Of a stretch of 64,000 bases of DNA, positions 14,824 through 32,700 are shown piece after piece (within the stretch, counting starts at the first letter, position 1; every line of letters begins with the position of its first letter). The notes beneath the pieces were generated by a model. That model saw nothing but the letters and a program-made list of their open reading frames with translations, was not told where the DNA came from and searched no databases. Source of the DNA: Todiramphus chloris collaris (lineage: Eukaryota; Chordata; Aves; Coraciiformes; Alcedinidae); contig JANVCC010000185.1 of assembly GCA_025345505.1 (NCBI GenBank), forward strand, positions 2,906,500 to 2,970,499. Reading direction: 5' to 3'. Made by a program: the position numbers and the translations under genes.

Positions 14824-14829
14824 TTTATT
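14824..14829 (-). terminator. LHX3: Candidate LHX3 polyadenylation signal
   Basis: AATAAA on the minus strand (TTTATT on plus), about 1.18 kb past the LHX3 stop codon. That distance fits a 3' UTR of roughly 1 kb, similar to what I recall for mammalian LHX3. A second AATAAA lies much closer to the stop at 15935-15940. Which is used cannot be decided without RNA data. Confidence 0.35.
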
Positions 14830-15934
14830 TGTAATCTTGACGTATTTGATCATCAGAGAGAAAGCGAGAATATAAATAAAAGACACAGGACATTCACATA
14901 ATCTACAGTTAATTCAGTATTTTTTTTTTACAGAGAACAATGTACATATTGTCTTGCCTTTCCTCACAATCTGCTCGCGCTATATCTGCAGAAATACACA
15001 AATGCCTGGAACAGGGAAGCATCCGCGGGAAACGTGCGCTCGCTCCGACACGCTCCCAGCGATGCCTGGAGAACGGCTGGAACTAACCCAGCCGAACCCC
15101 CCTGCTGAGAGACCCCCCGAGAAGGGATTTGGCAACAAGACATCGGGGTGATTTTTGAGACACTTTGCAGTAAAACCATTGCAAAGGAATTTGAAAGAAA
15201 AGCGTTAAGATTCACAACCCAGAGCCACTAGTGTTCCTGGGTCAAGAAAAAACACCTCTTGACCTCGTGATAAAAGTGTAGTTATTTTGTAATAAATACA
15301 TCTATTCACGGTTGAATGCTTATATGGAAGAATAAAACTAGCAATCTACAAATTAAAGAGATGACAAGCAGAATTAACATACGATTTTCATTTTACAAAG
15401 GAAGAGGGCTGTGGATAAATGATTGGCATATTAAAAAGCATTTCATTTTAGAAAAGTTAATGTAAATTCAAAATAAAAGAAAACATACCGCACCGGTGCA
15501 CTTTAAAAAAAAAATCTGCTGGAAGAACAGAGAAGTTTTTTCTACCATGGATATCTGAAGTGATTCACTATTAACATTTCTCCTATAGAAATATAGACAT
15601 TGTCACACCTTTCACCGTGGGTGAGTACCTTGTTTTCTCTTAAAAAAGGTTTCGGTGTGCACAGGTGATGAAGCAAGTCCTTGCTTTGGAGAATGCACTG
15701 ACAACAGAAAGCAAAATACCTTATATCAAATCGGTAAAGCACAAGTCTTGGTGTTTAGTAAAGACACAAGAATCAGTTTCGTTTGGACGCTCCGTATGCT
15801 AATCACTGCGGCGCGACCGCCTTTGCCCACCATCCTCTGCTCACCCGCCGCCAGGTCACCCTCCGAAAGCACGGCCGTTCTCTCTGCATCGTCTCCCTTT
15901 GCTGCCCCGCTCAGCAGTCACAGTTTCTCCCTCC

Positions 15935-15940
15935 TTTATT
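15935..15940 (-). terminator. LHX3: Alternative proximal polyadenylation signal of LHX3
   Basis: AATAAA on the minus strand only about 70 nt after the LHX3 stop codon. Use of this signal would give an unusually short 3' UTR. It may instead be a chance hexamer inside a longer 3' UTR ending near 14.82 kb. Confidence 0.2.
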
Positions 15941-16009
15941 TCCAAGAGTAGATGACATTTAACAGCCCCGAGTCCTTTCCCTTCCTGTTGCACAGTGGTG
16001 GACCCTGTA

Positions 16010-22429
<6,420 letters not shown>

Positions 22430-22956
22430 CGTGGCCTCCGCGGGCGCGCCGGGCGCCGGTCCGAGGTGCGCGGGTGGCTGCGGAGGAGTGGCGGAGCGGC
22501 GCGGAGGGGAGCGCAGGGAGCGGCGCCGGGACTGGCCGCCGCCCGGGGCGGAGCGGGGCCGGCGCGGGGGGGCGGGCCGGGGGCGGCACCGTGCCGTCGG
22601 GCCGGGCCGCAGCTGGGCCGCGGTTCACCGCGGGGCTATTTAGCATCACAAAAGCGGGAGAGCAGGGGGGGGTGGAACCGTCCCCACACGTCCCACGCGT
22701 GGCCGGGCCCACCGGGCCCGACTCGTGGGCTCAGGCTGCAGCCGCCGGCCTCGGGTGTAAAAGCGGCCCTGGGGACCCCGCAAAGCTCACGACGGCGGCA
22801 TCCTGGGGGTCGAGGGGGGAGCTGCCATCGGAGGGACCCTCCCTACGGGACCGGCCACCCCCCGCCCGCCCCCGCGCCCGGATTTCGTTTGCCCCCGCGG
22901 TGCGGGTCTCCATTGCTGCCGCCCCTGGGGAGCGCGGGGAGCTCATTCCCCTTTGC

Positions 22957-22970
22957 TAATTAGTTAATGA
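22957..22970. promoter_or_regulatory. Homeodomain-type site pair upstream of LHX3
   Basis: TAATTAG directly followed by TTAATGA at the edge of the CpG island, about 530 bp upstream of the LHX3 ATG. Such TAATTA-type cores bind LIM-homeodomain factors. This is a motif match only. Confidence 0.3.
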
Positions 22971-23162
22971 CCGCGGAGAGGTGATGGGTGAGGACTCGTG
23001 CCTGACCTGCGGCAATCAGCACCCTGCATCTGGAGGACGTTAACTGCATCGAGGACAGGGGGCACAGGGACATGCGAGTGCTCTGTGTGTGCAGGAGCCT
23101 GCGTGTGCACCTGCTCTAACACGTACCCTGCACATGGGTGCCGGGGTGTGCACATGCGAGAC

Positions 23163-23432
23163 TTGATAGGACAAGAGGAAACAGCCTCAAGTCGCACCAG
23201 GGAAGGTTTAGGTTGGAGCTGAGGAACAATTTCTTCCCCTGCAGGGCTGTCCAGGGCTCTCCCAGGCTGCCCAGGGCAATGGTGGAGTCCCCGTGATCCC
23301 TGGAGGGGTTTCCAAGCCGTGGAGCTGTGGTGCTGAGGGACAGGGGGCAGTGGTGCCCTGGCAGTGCTGGGGGAACGGTTGGACTGGATCTGAAAGGTCT
23401 CTTCCAACCGAAGTGATTCTATGATTCCATGC
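23163..23432 (+). mobile_element. CR1 LINE 3' end fragment
   Basis: The sequence AGGACAAGAGGAAACAGCC, the block CAGGCTGCCCAGGG..., the terminal GGTTGGACTGGATCTGAAAG, then TCTTCCAACC and ATTCTATGATT are the familiar 3' tail of avian CR1 retrotransposons. It is 5'-truncated, as most CR1 copies are, and encodes nothing intact. Boundaries are approximate. Confidence 0.9.
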
Positions 23433-23537
23433 TAGTGTTGCTGCGGGTGTAGTTGTGTGTGCGAGCATGGGCATGCACTTGTGCTTGTTCAGCTTGTGCC
23501 TGGGTGATTACGCGTGTGCCACGCAGTGTATCCGTGC

Positions 23538-23600
23538 GGGTGTGCAGGTTTGCGGGTGTGCAGGTTTCTGGGTGTGCAGGTTTCTGGGTGTGCATGCAGT
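23538..23600 (+). repeat. 16-bp GT-rich minisatellite
   Basis: Three to four tandem copies of GGGTGTGCAGGTTTCT, with a GC-for-CT variant in the first copy. They lie in a longer GTGTGC-rich stretch just after the CR1 fragment. No coding or regulatory role is evident. Confidence 0.8.
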
Positions 23601-23794
23601 GTGTCTGCCTGTGTCTGCACCTGCCCGTTCTCTATTCTGCAGGTGTCCATCCGCCTGTGCAGACCTGTCGGTGTGTGGGCACGGAACTGTGCGCTTGTGC
23701 GTGCTCGTGAGCCGGGGGTACAGCCCCGTGCGTGTGTGCATCGCCTGCCCCAGGCAGCCGGAGCTGATAATTGTGGTTGTTACTGTGAGCCCGT

Positions 23795-23846
23795 TAATCC
23801 CCCGAATCCCTTTACCTCCTGCTCGCAGGGGATTACAAATTAATAA
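23795..23846. promoter_or_regulatory. Candidate PITX plus LHX binding cluster upstream of LHX3
   Basis: Within 52 bp: TAATCC (23795-23800), GGATTA (23830-23835, the same bicoid-type site in opposite orientation) and AATTAATAA (23838-23846, a LIM-homeodomain-type core). It lies about 1.4 kb upstream of the LHX3 ATG. PITX factors act with LHX3 in pituitary, so regulatory function is plausible but unproven. Confidence 0.4.
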
Positions 23847-24599
23847 AAGCAGCTTAGGGGCGGGAGCCTCCAAACACACATATGTTCCTGCCGGACAGCA
23901 GAGCAGGGACTTTCGCCCACCCTTGGGGGCAGCCGAGGAGCAGGCCCAGCACTGAGCCCTGAGGGCACCCACCTCACAGCACCCACCTTGGCCCCACACC
24001 CCTACTGAACACCCCTGGGCGCCAGGTTCCCCTCCTCCAGGTCCCGTGTGGGGCTGCAGGGGCTGACAGCTGGGTCAGGACTCTCCCCTCTGATGGTTTA
24101 TCTGGCCAGGGGACAAGTCCCAGTGTGGAGGACACCTCAGACCAGTACGGTTGGAAAACAACACAGGGAGATACTTTGGGGACCAGGATCTGGGCTCCCC
24201 AAATAAAGTACCTAGAAATGCCAGGCTGGGGTACGGGTAGAGCACTGTCAGAGCATCACCAGTACTGTGCTGGAGTAATCCCAGGTACCATGGTGAGTCT
24301 TACCGGCCATCACCAGCCCTGGCTGAGCTGAGGCAGCTCAACTCTCCCCCGGGCCACAAACAGCTTCGGGGAGGGGCAGGTGATGACCTACAAGGTCTCT
24401 TTTAGACTCAGTTTTAAGTGGGATACCCCAAGGAAGCAGCTTAAGAGGTTGTTAGTGGGGGGTGGTGGCTGTTCCCCAGGGCACATGGCAGGGGGAGCAG
24501 TTGTGGCTGGAAGGAGCGCAGTGGCTGATGTTCTGCTGAGGGACCCCTGCCAACAGCACATGCCCCCCTTGCAGTGTTGTTCTCACCATGGCTGGGGCT

Positions 24600-24697
24600 T
24601 CCAGCAACCTGGTCTAGTGGGAGGTGTCCTTGCCTGTGGCAGGGGGCATGGAACCAGATGATTTTCAAGATCTAGTCTCTCATTCTATGATCTCAGC
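24600..24697 (+). mobile_element. CR1 LINE 3' tail fragment
   Basis: The text GTCTAGTGGGAGGTGTCC, TGGCAGGGGGCATGGAACC, AGATGATTTTCAAG and TTCTATGATCT matches the 3' terminus of a second CR1 subfamily. The more diverged DNA to its left, back to about 24.36 kb, may belong to the same copy. Confidence 0.75.
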
Positions 24698-25482
24698 CCC
24701 ACAGGCCACTCACAGGCTGACGACATCCCTGTGGATGTTCTCTGCATGCTCACCTGCCCTCCTGCTCAGGGTAGAGCAGGCATCAGACCCTACACCTCTT
24801 TAAAACCCGGCAGCGGATGGATTCACTTTGTGTGGAGAGGGCAGGACACATCTACCCCTGTCCCAGGAGGAACCACGTCTGTGTTGGCCCTCAAGACATT
24901 TAGGTGATTCTACAGGAGAACATCTCTGTTTTCCAGGTAGGGTCAGAGGCCAGCCCTGGAGAAAGGTGTTGCAGCACCAAACTTCAAAGAACCTTACCTA
25001 CAGGTTTAGAAATCCTACTGATTTCTAACAGTACCTTGGGGGGCTTCTGCAGGTAGACCAGTGTTTGTAACAAGTCCCCCTCCCCACTCCTCAGTGGCAC
25101 TGCAGATGCCAGCAGAAGCTGCAGGAGTGCCCAGCGGAGGCCAGCAGCAGCCTGGGCTGAGAGGAGCTGTTTGGCTTTAAGGGAAAGGAAGATTTGTGTA
25201 CGTGTGCGTATGTAAGGTGAAAACCCTCGGCCAGAAAAGGCCAATGTTTGCATCACTCCTGAAAACAGTCACTGAGCCTGTGGAAAGACGTGGGATAACA
25301 GTGAAGAACTGGAGTGAAAGTCTCTGTCCCTGGGACTTTTCCCAGTTAAATACCTGGCCTGCAGTGAGCGATGGGGTTGGGAAGGGCCATGCGTGCAGCT
25401 GGCCTTGCACCACCCTGCAGCTAAAGAGAACTTGAGATACAACCAAAGGCCAAACTGCACCTCTTTGCCCAAACAGTGGCAA

Positions 25483-25488
25483 TTTATT
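25483..25488 (-). terminator. QSOX2: Distal candidate QSOX2 polyadenylation signal
   Basis: AATAAA on the minus strand in the context AAAATAAATTGCC, followed downstream by a G/T-rich stretch. If used, the QSOX2 3' UTR would be about 3.7 kb. It competes with a proximal signal at 28910-28915. Confidence 0.35.
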
Positions 25489-27609
25489 TTAAACAAGCAC
25501 ATTAGTTTACAATTTTGTACAAAACAGTCACTTTTCCTTCTCAGAGAGGTATGAGACTGAGTAAAAAAAACCTCAAACAAACCAGAACAGGCTTGAAAAT
25601 GTCACGTTACTGAATTACAATAAATAAACCATTTAAGTTACTGGTGTAGTCACTATTTTCAGCACCTCATCTGCAATGCACAGACCCACACAACACACCT
25701 GGACCTCTTGCCAAGATGGGAGCTCCCACCTAGTTCTGAGCAGGAGCAGCAGGGTGGAAACACTGCTGGAAATCAAGAGTTTTCAGGAATAACTTCATTA
25801 GGTTTCTTTAGCACTTGCAGCTTTCCCTTCTCTCCCGGCACATTCCACAGTACCCCTTTTATTTTCTAGGCAGGTTTGATATTTCCACTGAAGAGCACAG
25901 GAGGCTCCATGAATTACAAAGGGCCAAGAAATCCTACTCGTAAACAACCCCCAGCAGTCCACAGATGAACAGGGCACTGCAGGAACTTCTGTGGTACAAC
26001 AGGGCACATAAACAAACCCTCCAGGACTGAGGAGGTGGTGGTTGGAGGTGATTTTGAAAGAGGAAACACTTTCTTGTAACTCATCCATCGATAACACACG
26101 ACAGCAAAGCAGCATCGCACGTTCCCCAGCAGACAAAATGATTCTTTACAGTCAGAGTACAGAAAAGGATGCTTTTTGTCATTAAAAAGGGAGAAAATAA
26201 GACCAAGGAAACCAAGATTTACACAACTGAATTTAAAGTGAAGAAAACTTCTCCAGATGAGGTCACTACCAGCACGGAAGTGAAAACCTTGCCCAGTTAA
26301 CTGGTAACAGAGTTAGAGCAACACAGATAATCCACATCCAAGTTTTATGCTTTCGCACTCTGAAGAAACAAACGCAAAGCACTGGAAGTTTGAGCTATCA
26401 GCTCATCTTACCGTGTTTCCAGCAAGGTCAGAGTCACCTGGAAGTTAATGGCATGTACCAAAAAAAATTACCCTATTCCAAACCCACATCTGCTGCTGTT
26501 TGAATGCCAGAATCATCCCTAGGAACCTTCAAAGCCTTTTGCTTTCACATGCAGATGAAAATAAGCAGAATGAGTCGAAGTTAAAGACCCAGGCCTGTGT
26601 ATTTGGTAGAGTTTTAAACAGCAGCAGCCGTGACCGAACAACTTTGAACTGTGACAACACTGACAGCAGGAACTCCAGCAGCCCCGCAGACACTAGCCAC
26701 GTTTGCCAGATCCAACACTTACTATGCTGTAGGGTTTGAGAAGCTAAATGTCCATGCTTCTTGGCTGCTAGCAACATCTCCCCGCATTTGGGCACTTAAA
26801 AATTGCCTGATTTTCAATTTGGGAGCTCTGGGCTTTTCTCTCAAGGAGCCTCCTCCTCCTGGGACCTCTCACTGGATTCCAGTACAAAGCCAGTGGTGTT
26901 GACAAGCCATCCTGGACCACCCTCCACCACGGGTTCACTACCTTTCTAGTCACAACTCCAAGCCCTGGTGCTATAAAAAGAATTTTAGGAACTCTTTCAA
27001 ACTGCTAAAGAGGAGAGACCCCTGATGGCTCCTCCTGCAGCACTCATGAACAGTGAGGGTCCTTCAAAAGCACAGACCAACTTAATAATTGCAGACTTGA
27101 CATCAAAATTAAAGAGAGAAGCCTTTGTGTTGGAGCACAGGCAACAGCAGTTGCCCTCAGGTGCTCCTGGCAGCTCTCAGCTCGAGGCAGGATCTGTCCC
27201 CAGCTTCGGAGGGAGAGCAGAGTCAGGGATCTCACATTGGAGCAGGAGCCAGGGGGTGCATACGAGGAAGGGTGAAGGTGGCTGAAGAAAAGCACCGGTG
27301 ACGCACCTCTTCCCGCGTGGCAGACTGACAGCGTCACGTGAACCCAGGGGTTTCCCCCCTTGACACGTTTCCAACAACCACAGAAGGTTATTGCTTCGTG
27401 TATCTTATTTCAGTAAGGAACAAGGGACAGTAAATCTCTGAAGCTGAATTTTGTTGCTCCAATAAGAAGCTGCAGAAGCTCGTGTCAGAAGTGTTCCTCT
27501 TTGTGAATTAACAAGATTCGATGATGGAAAAAAATACCCGTGTTGGGTTTTCATGCTTTTAGACTATTCTTGTTGCTAGGCTTTAAACTTTTGATGCTAG
27601 GGCTTAGGA

Positions 27610-27890
27610 TGGAAATAGGAGGACACAGTAGCAGTATAAATACAATCAATTGGCCAGGGACTATTTATTCCTTCTTGTGTAACAGAAGAGCCAGCGAACG
27701 TTCAATTAAATTAGAAGTTGCAAATGTAGAATTGAAAGGAAAAGCCTTTTTATATAACACAATTAATCTGTAGAACTCACTGCCACAAGAAAACATTGAG
27801 GCCAAAACCTATTAGGATTAACTAAAGATTAGGTAATGGATAACTAGAACATGCTCAATTACATTGGATAGGATTATAAACTTCACTATC
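27610..27890 (+). mobile_element. Old CR1-like LINE 3' fragment
   Basis: AACTCACTGCCACAAGAAAA, ATTGAGGCCAAAACC, then GGATTAACTAAAGATTAGG and ATGGATAACTAGAACATGC resemble the 3' region of older amniote CR1 subfamilies. It is diverged and lies antisense to QSOX2, inside the long form of its 3' UTR if that form exists. Boundaries are approximate. Confidence 0.6.
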
Positions 27891-28909
27891 CAGGACGTGA
27901 GTTATCCCCCCCAGCCAGATCAGAAAGGCACTCCTATTCCCAACGGTAATTTTATAACTGTTTTCATGGTTTCTCCTAATTGCTGCCAGCCAGGACCCCA
28001 GAGAGATGTGGAAGGGCAACAGCTGTATTGCCAGTTGCTGCCACATCCCAGAACGAGTGGCTGACTTCAGCCAGCAGTTAAACCTTTCTTCACCCAAACT
28101 CCGGCAGAAGGGCAAGAGAAATGGGCTGTTCTGCCCAGTACTGTGCAGCCCACTCCACAGCGGGCAGGTGATGCCCTTCGTGAGCTCAGGGCTGGAAATA
28201 ACAAAAGTAGTGTTCACTCCACCTTACAAGAAGAAAATTGCTGTAACAGAGTCATCCCACGCCGTAAGAAAGCTGGGATTTCCAGCTCTGTGCATTTGTG
28301 CTGGCAGGCTGCAAACCTCACTGGCCTTCCCTGAGCACACTGCTCCCCTCGACTAGAGTTCATCAGTCGCCTTCCATCTGGGTAACAATAATTACTAAGC
28401 TACTTTTCTGGTTCATCAGTGAGTGAGGAGAGTTATCTAATGCTCCATCAACTGATCCGACAGAGGAGCAAGCGAAGCACTGGGTCCCAGTCTGTCCCTG
28501 CTTACACCCAAACACCAAAAGGGATGGCAGCATTAACAACCAGCACCAGGCTGCTTAGTGAGGGACAAACTACCCTAAACCTCTCCTCCAAGCAGAGGCA
28601 TACACAGCCTTGGCTGGAACACACAACAGAATGGAAGACTTAAGCAATGCTTTCCACTTCAAATATGCCATGTAAATAAAATTTCAGAAAGCCACACAGG
28701 TTTAGAACAGATTTAACTGGAATAAAACTCTTGTTTCCTGAAAAAAAAACCAGAATCAGAATTCTTGCTTCTTCAAATGAAGCAGCCAAGGTAACAGCAG
28801 AACCATTCAGGACTCTGGTAGGTAAAAGCAGCTCTAGAGAAACTAAAAAAATAAAACCTGCCTTGAAGTACACAAAACAATATCCAATTTCCTTCTAAAC
28901 CAGGCACAG

Positions 28910-28915
28910 TTTATT
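28910..28915 (-). terminator. QSOX2: Proximal candidate QSOX2 polyadenylation signal
   Basis: AATAAA on the minus strand about 310 nt after the QSOX2 stop. Alternative polyadenylation between this and the 25.48 kb signal is possible. Confidence 0.35.
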
Positions 28916-29226
28916 GCATAATGCAACGTTTACTCGGAAAATGAGTAAAGGATGTAGGTGGCAAGGCATGGAAAAATCTTCACTGACAAATGCACTGCTT
29001 CCTCCAGAGGACATTTTGCACCAGCAGCACCGTGTGCCTCCGTTAGTGATCACGGCGCTCGCAGCCAGCTCCGTACATTGAGCTTGAACACTTGTGAAAT
29101 GACTTGGGAAGAAAAGGTTTTAAGACAAGGAACACTGCATATAAAATCCCTGATCATAAATATTAAAGCTGTATCTGGTACTGAACAGCCACATACAATG
29201 AAAACACTTGTTTCCAGTTGAAACTC

Positions 29227-29777
29227 TTAGACAGACGAACGATAATACTTCACTTTCCACCGTTTCGATCTCATTCGGAAAAAAAAGTACATTATCATTA
29301 AAAACAGGGATGATGCTACGTACAGGATGACACAGAGACTCATGTCTAGGTTGGAAAAGCCAATCCCTAGGAAGGACACGGCCTGCTTTGCCTCCTTAAG
29401 GTTAGCTGATCCAGCTGCACCTTTACTGCTATCTTTAACAGGTCCGTGATTTGCTGCTAGCTTATCTAACACCTTAGATCCTGAATCTAGTGTGTTTTCT
29501 TTATCCTGGATCTTATTCTCTCTGTTTTCACTTGGTTTCTTCAAGAGACTCCTGTCTTTCTCCTCCCTTGGATCTCCCTGCTCGGTTTCACTGGAGTCAG
29601 TCTGGCTTTCAGTGTATTTGTATAGAATATTTTCACTGTTGTAGTGATATTTCAAGAACTGTAGAACCTGGGCTTCATTCCAGCTGTGCAATCCTTTAAT
29701 TTCTTCATGACATGCAGGACAAATGTCTGGAGTTGGCCACTGAACTTTCGGAAATTTTGGGTCTTCAGTCAGATCAC
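29227..29777 (-). CDS. QSOX2: QSOX2 exon 12, end of Erv/ALR domain and membrane tail
   Basis: The acceptor CCCAATTAG precedes 29777; the stop TAA is at 27-29 of the 29200s. It encodes [16 protein letters not shown] with the CPAC pair, a variable polar, Ser/Lys/Glu-rich linker, and a membrane helix [18 protein letters not shown] followed by a basic tail. Confidence 0.96.
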
Positions 29778-32700
29778 CTAATTGGGAGGAGGGGGAAAAA
29801 AAAATAAATATCAGAATAGAATGAACTAGAAAAGCATTCTGAACATCAGACACTTCACTGGAAACCACAGGGAGTATTCTCCACTTAGTAATAGTGAGGC
29901 AAAAAAAGCCCACAGCACAATAAGGTTTGTATTACACTGGAGACAATAATGAACACATGTGGGAATTCCAAAGTTCCCTTACGGATGCACCAATTATGTT
30001 CCAAAGTATTGCTTCCTCTTCCAAAACACAAGCACTAAATCACAGCTATTTTCCTTTCCTCCCAGTAAAAGCTGTGGCGTTCAAACCCTAGCGAAACAAG
30101 ATACTACAAGGGCTGTGTTTTCTGAAGGCAGACAACCAGCACTGTCAGGCTTTTCAGGGGTTAACGAGACTCAGGGTTGAGGACAAACTGCTCTTTGGCA
30201 CTGGATGCTCTGTAATCCCAAAACCTGGTTTGCAGAAAGCACTTCCAAGGCCAAAGACTTGCAAATATTTCCATGTGTCTGCATTGTGAACCGTTCCATC
30301 CTAAACCTGTTCCATAGCTGATATTATTACTGGAGCTAACTATTCTCAGTACTTGAAAGATCATTATCACTGAAGATCTATTTTTCAGCTGGCTTTTTAG
30401 CATTTAAACGCGTAACGTGGTCTTGAACCAGATCCAGTTTTAACATTTCAGTTGCTCACAGCTCTGTCCACCTTTCTGCCTTGGTGGCAAAGAGCTGAAC
30501 ACTGTGGCCAGTGCTGCACTTTGCTCTAAAAACCCAAATATGTTAAAAATGGGGATGAGAGCTTTCTTAGAACAAGAATCTCTAGCTGGTAAAAAAAGCT
30601 AATTTTATTTATCTTATTGTTATTAGTACACTAGCACCTGAAATATTTCAGAAGTAAATATAGGTTCTTATTTTATGATTATTTTTATCCTTTGTCAAGG
30701 CAGGAAACTTCCCCATGACTCTGAGAAAATCTCGTTATGGGTTTCAAAGGATGCTAAAAATATTTGTCGTCTTGGTATTTACAAATAAGAGAGCAAATTT
30801 GTGTTTCAGGTGTCTTAAAGATCGCTCAGTATCAATTTGCTTCACTAGAAAAACATCTTATGGCAAGATTACAAACAGCAAGCTTACTGCACTTCATGTT
30901 TTCCTGCCAAAGAGAAGAACGCTATAAACTCTGTACATTCTAAAGCAAGAGGGGAGAATGAAACAGGGCAGAGCCATATACAACAGTCCCACGACCTGCA
31001 CTTGGGGGCTGTGCCAAGGTGTTTCCATTGACCTGTCAAACGTCATTTCTCACTGAAAGCTCCGTGCTACCAGAAATACAGATGTGGCTTTTAAGGATTA
31101 AAATAATTCACTGTCCCGAAGAGAAATTTTAGCAAACTTAAAAAGCATAATTTAACATTATTATTTATTCCAGTATGTTTATACTCCTTACTAAAAGGGT
31201 ATTTTAACCTGGTGTTGCATCATCTGAATCAATACCCATGCAAGTTTTCCAATAACTTAATGTTCTAAGTAAGTATATTGCTCCACTACTTAGCAACTCC
31301 AAGAGAAAAGGACTACTTCTTTTCTGTGCTCAACTCGGCAGTACTAAGAAACATTAGGGGATGTTTTTATTTAATACCCCCCCTCTCCCCCATCTACTTT
31401 TTTCCTCTTTGGAGAAGAGAGACAAACTATTTATACTCACAACAGTATTTAATACTCCATAAATCTTGGGAATTCAGCATAAACATAATATAAACACAGA
31501 ATAGCATATTTAAATTGTAACTAATGCTACATTACACAGATCCATAACAGCAGACAGGGATTAAGTGCAAAGAGAAACCAATTTTCTTTAGTGCTTTAGT
31601 TACTTGATATCCCCATAACAGAACGGATTAAATACAACCAGCATTTTAATGGTACTTTTAGTCTAACTGAAAACATGGCAATCTAGTGGGGAACAGATTT
31701 TCTTTATATAGTAATTTTATTTTATTCAATTGCTGATCTGCTAATAGTTGAGGCTCCTTCATCTCAAGAAAGTCACCTGTTCAACTATCATTTTCTATAC
31801 AGCATCTCTCCAGGACAAAACCAAGACAGGTTTTAACAGCTATTTAAACCACTACAAAAATAAATGTGATTATTTTTTATCCCCTGCTAAGTAGCTGAAC
31901 TGTACTGCTCCTTTTGAAAAGGCTTTGATTTGCACTCCAGAAAGACCCTCTCATCAAGCAACAGGTGAAATCTCAGAAGAAACAGAATTATCTTGGAGAA
32001 TGAGGATGTTTTTTCATTATATACCATAAGAGGTAAGTATGTTCCTGGGGGATAGTTTATCTCAAGTGTGTATTTCTCACTCATGTGAAGGTTAGAGTGC
32101 TGGTCTCTGGGTTACAGCCTGACTGGGATGCTCTAGGTTTTGCTCCATACACAAGCACCCTCTCTTGTACACCTATGTAATTGTGGAATTAAGTCTTTTT
32201 ATGTCAATTATATTTAATAAAGGAATGTCAAGCTGGAACATCCATTACTGTTGTTTTAAACTCACGTTACAGAGACAAATTTACATCTCTCTGTTCAGAG
32301 ACAAAACCACATCGTGTAAAATGCCACAGCCTTGTCCTTCAGACACCAACCCCTCTGGTGGGTTTTCCTGAGCAAGCTCTTCCATACCTGCCAGCCTGTT
32401 GTTCACTACGTTGTGTTTCTCCCAGAGCCAGAGAACAGCCTTGTCTAAGGTTTTAACGGAGTCCATGGACTCTTTAGCCATGTCTTCAAAATGCTGAGCA
32501 CAAGCCTTGCATCCAAAGAAGTGGCGAACGTATCTCCGCATGATCTGAAGCACTACCTGGGGGTTGTCCTCAAGACCTAGGGAGACAGATGATAGATGCA
32601 TTTAGCACACAGCTTCAACATAAGCACTTTAATGTACATAACACTCACCTGTGGGAAAAGGAAAGGAGATGTTGCTGCCTTCTTGTTCCATGCAGATTTA

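Larger units (their letters stand above)
22430..25480. other. Intergenic DNA between LHX3 and QSOX2
   Basis: The LHX3 5' flank: the CpG island to about 22.96 kb, then homeodomain-type sites, CR1 fragments, a GT-rich 16-bp minisatellite and unremarkable DNA up to the most distal QSOX2 polyadenylation candidate. No coding gene is supported; the longer open frames follow GC bias. Confidence 0.6.
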
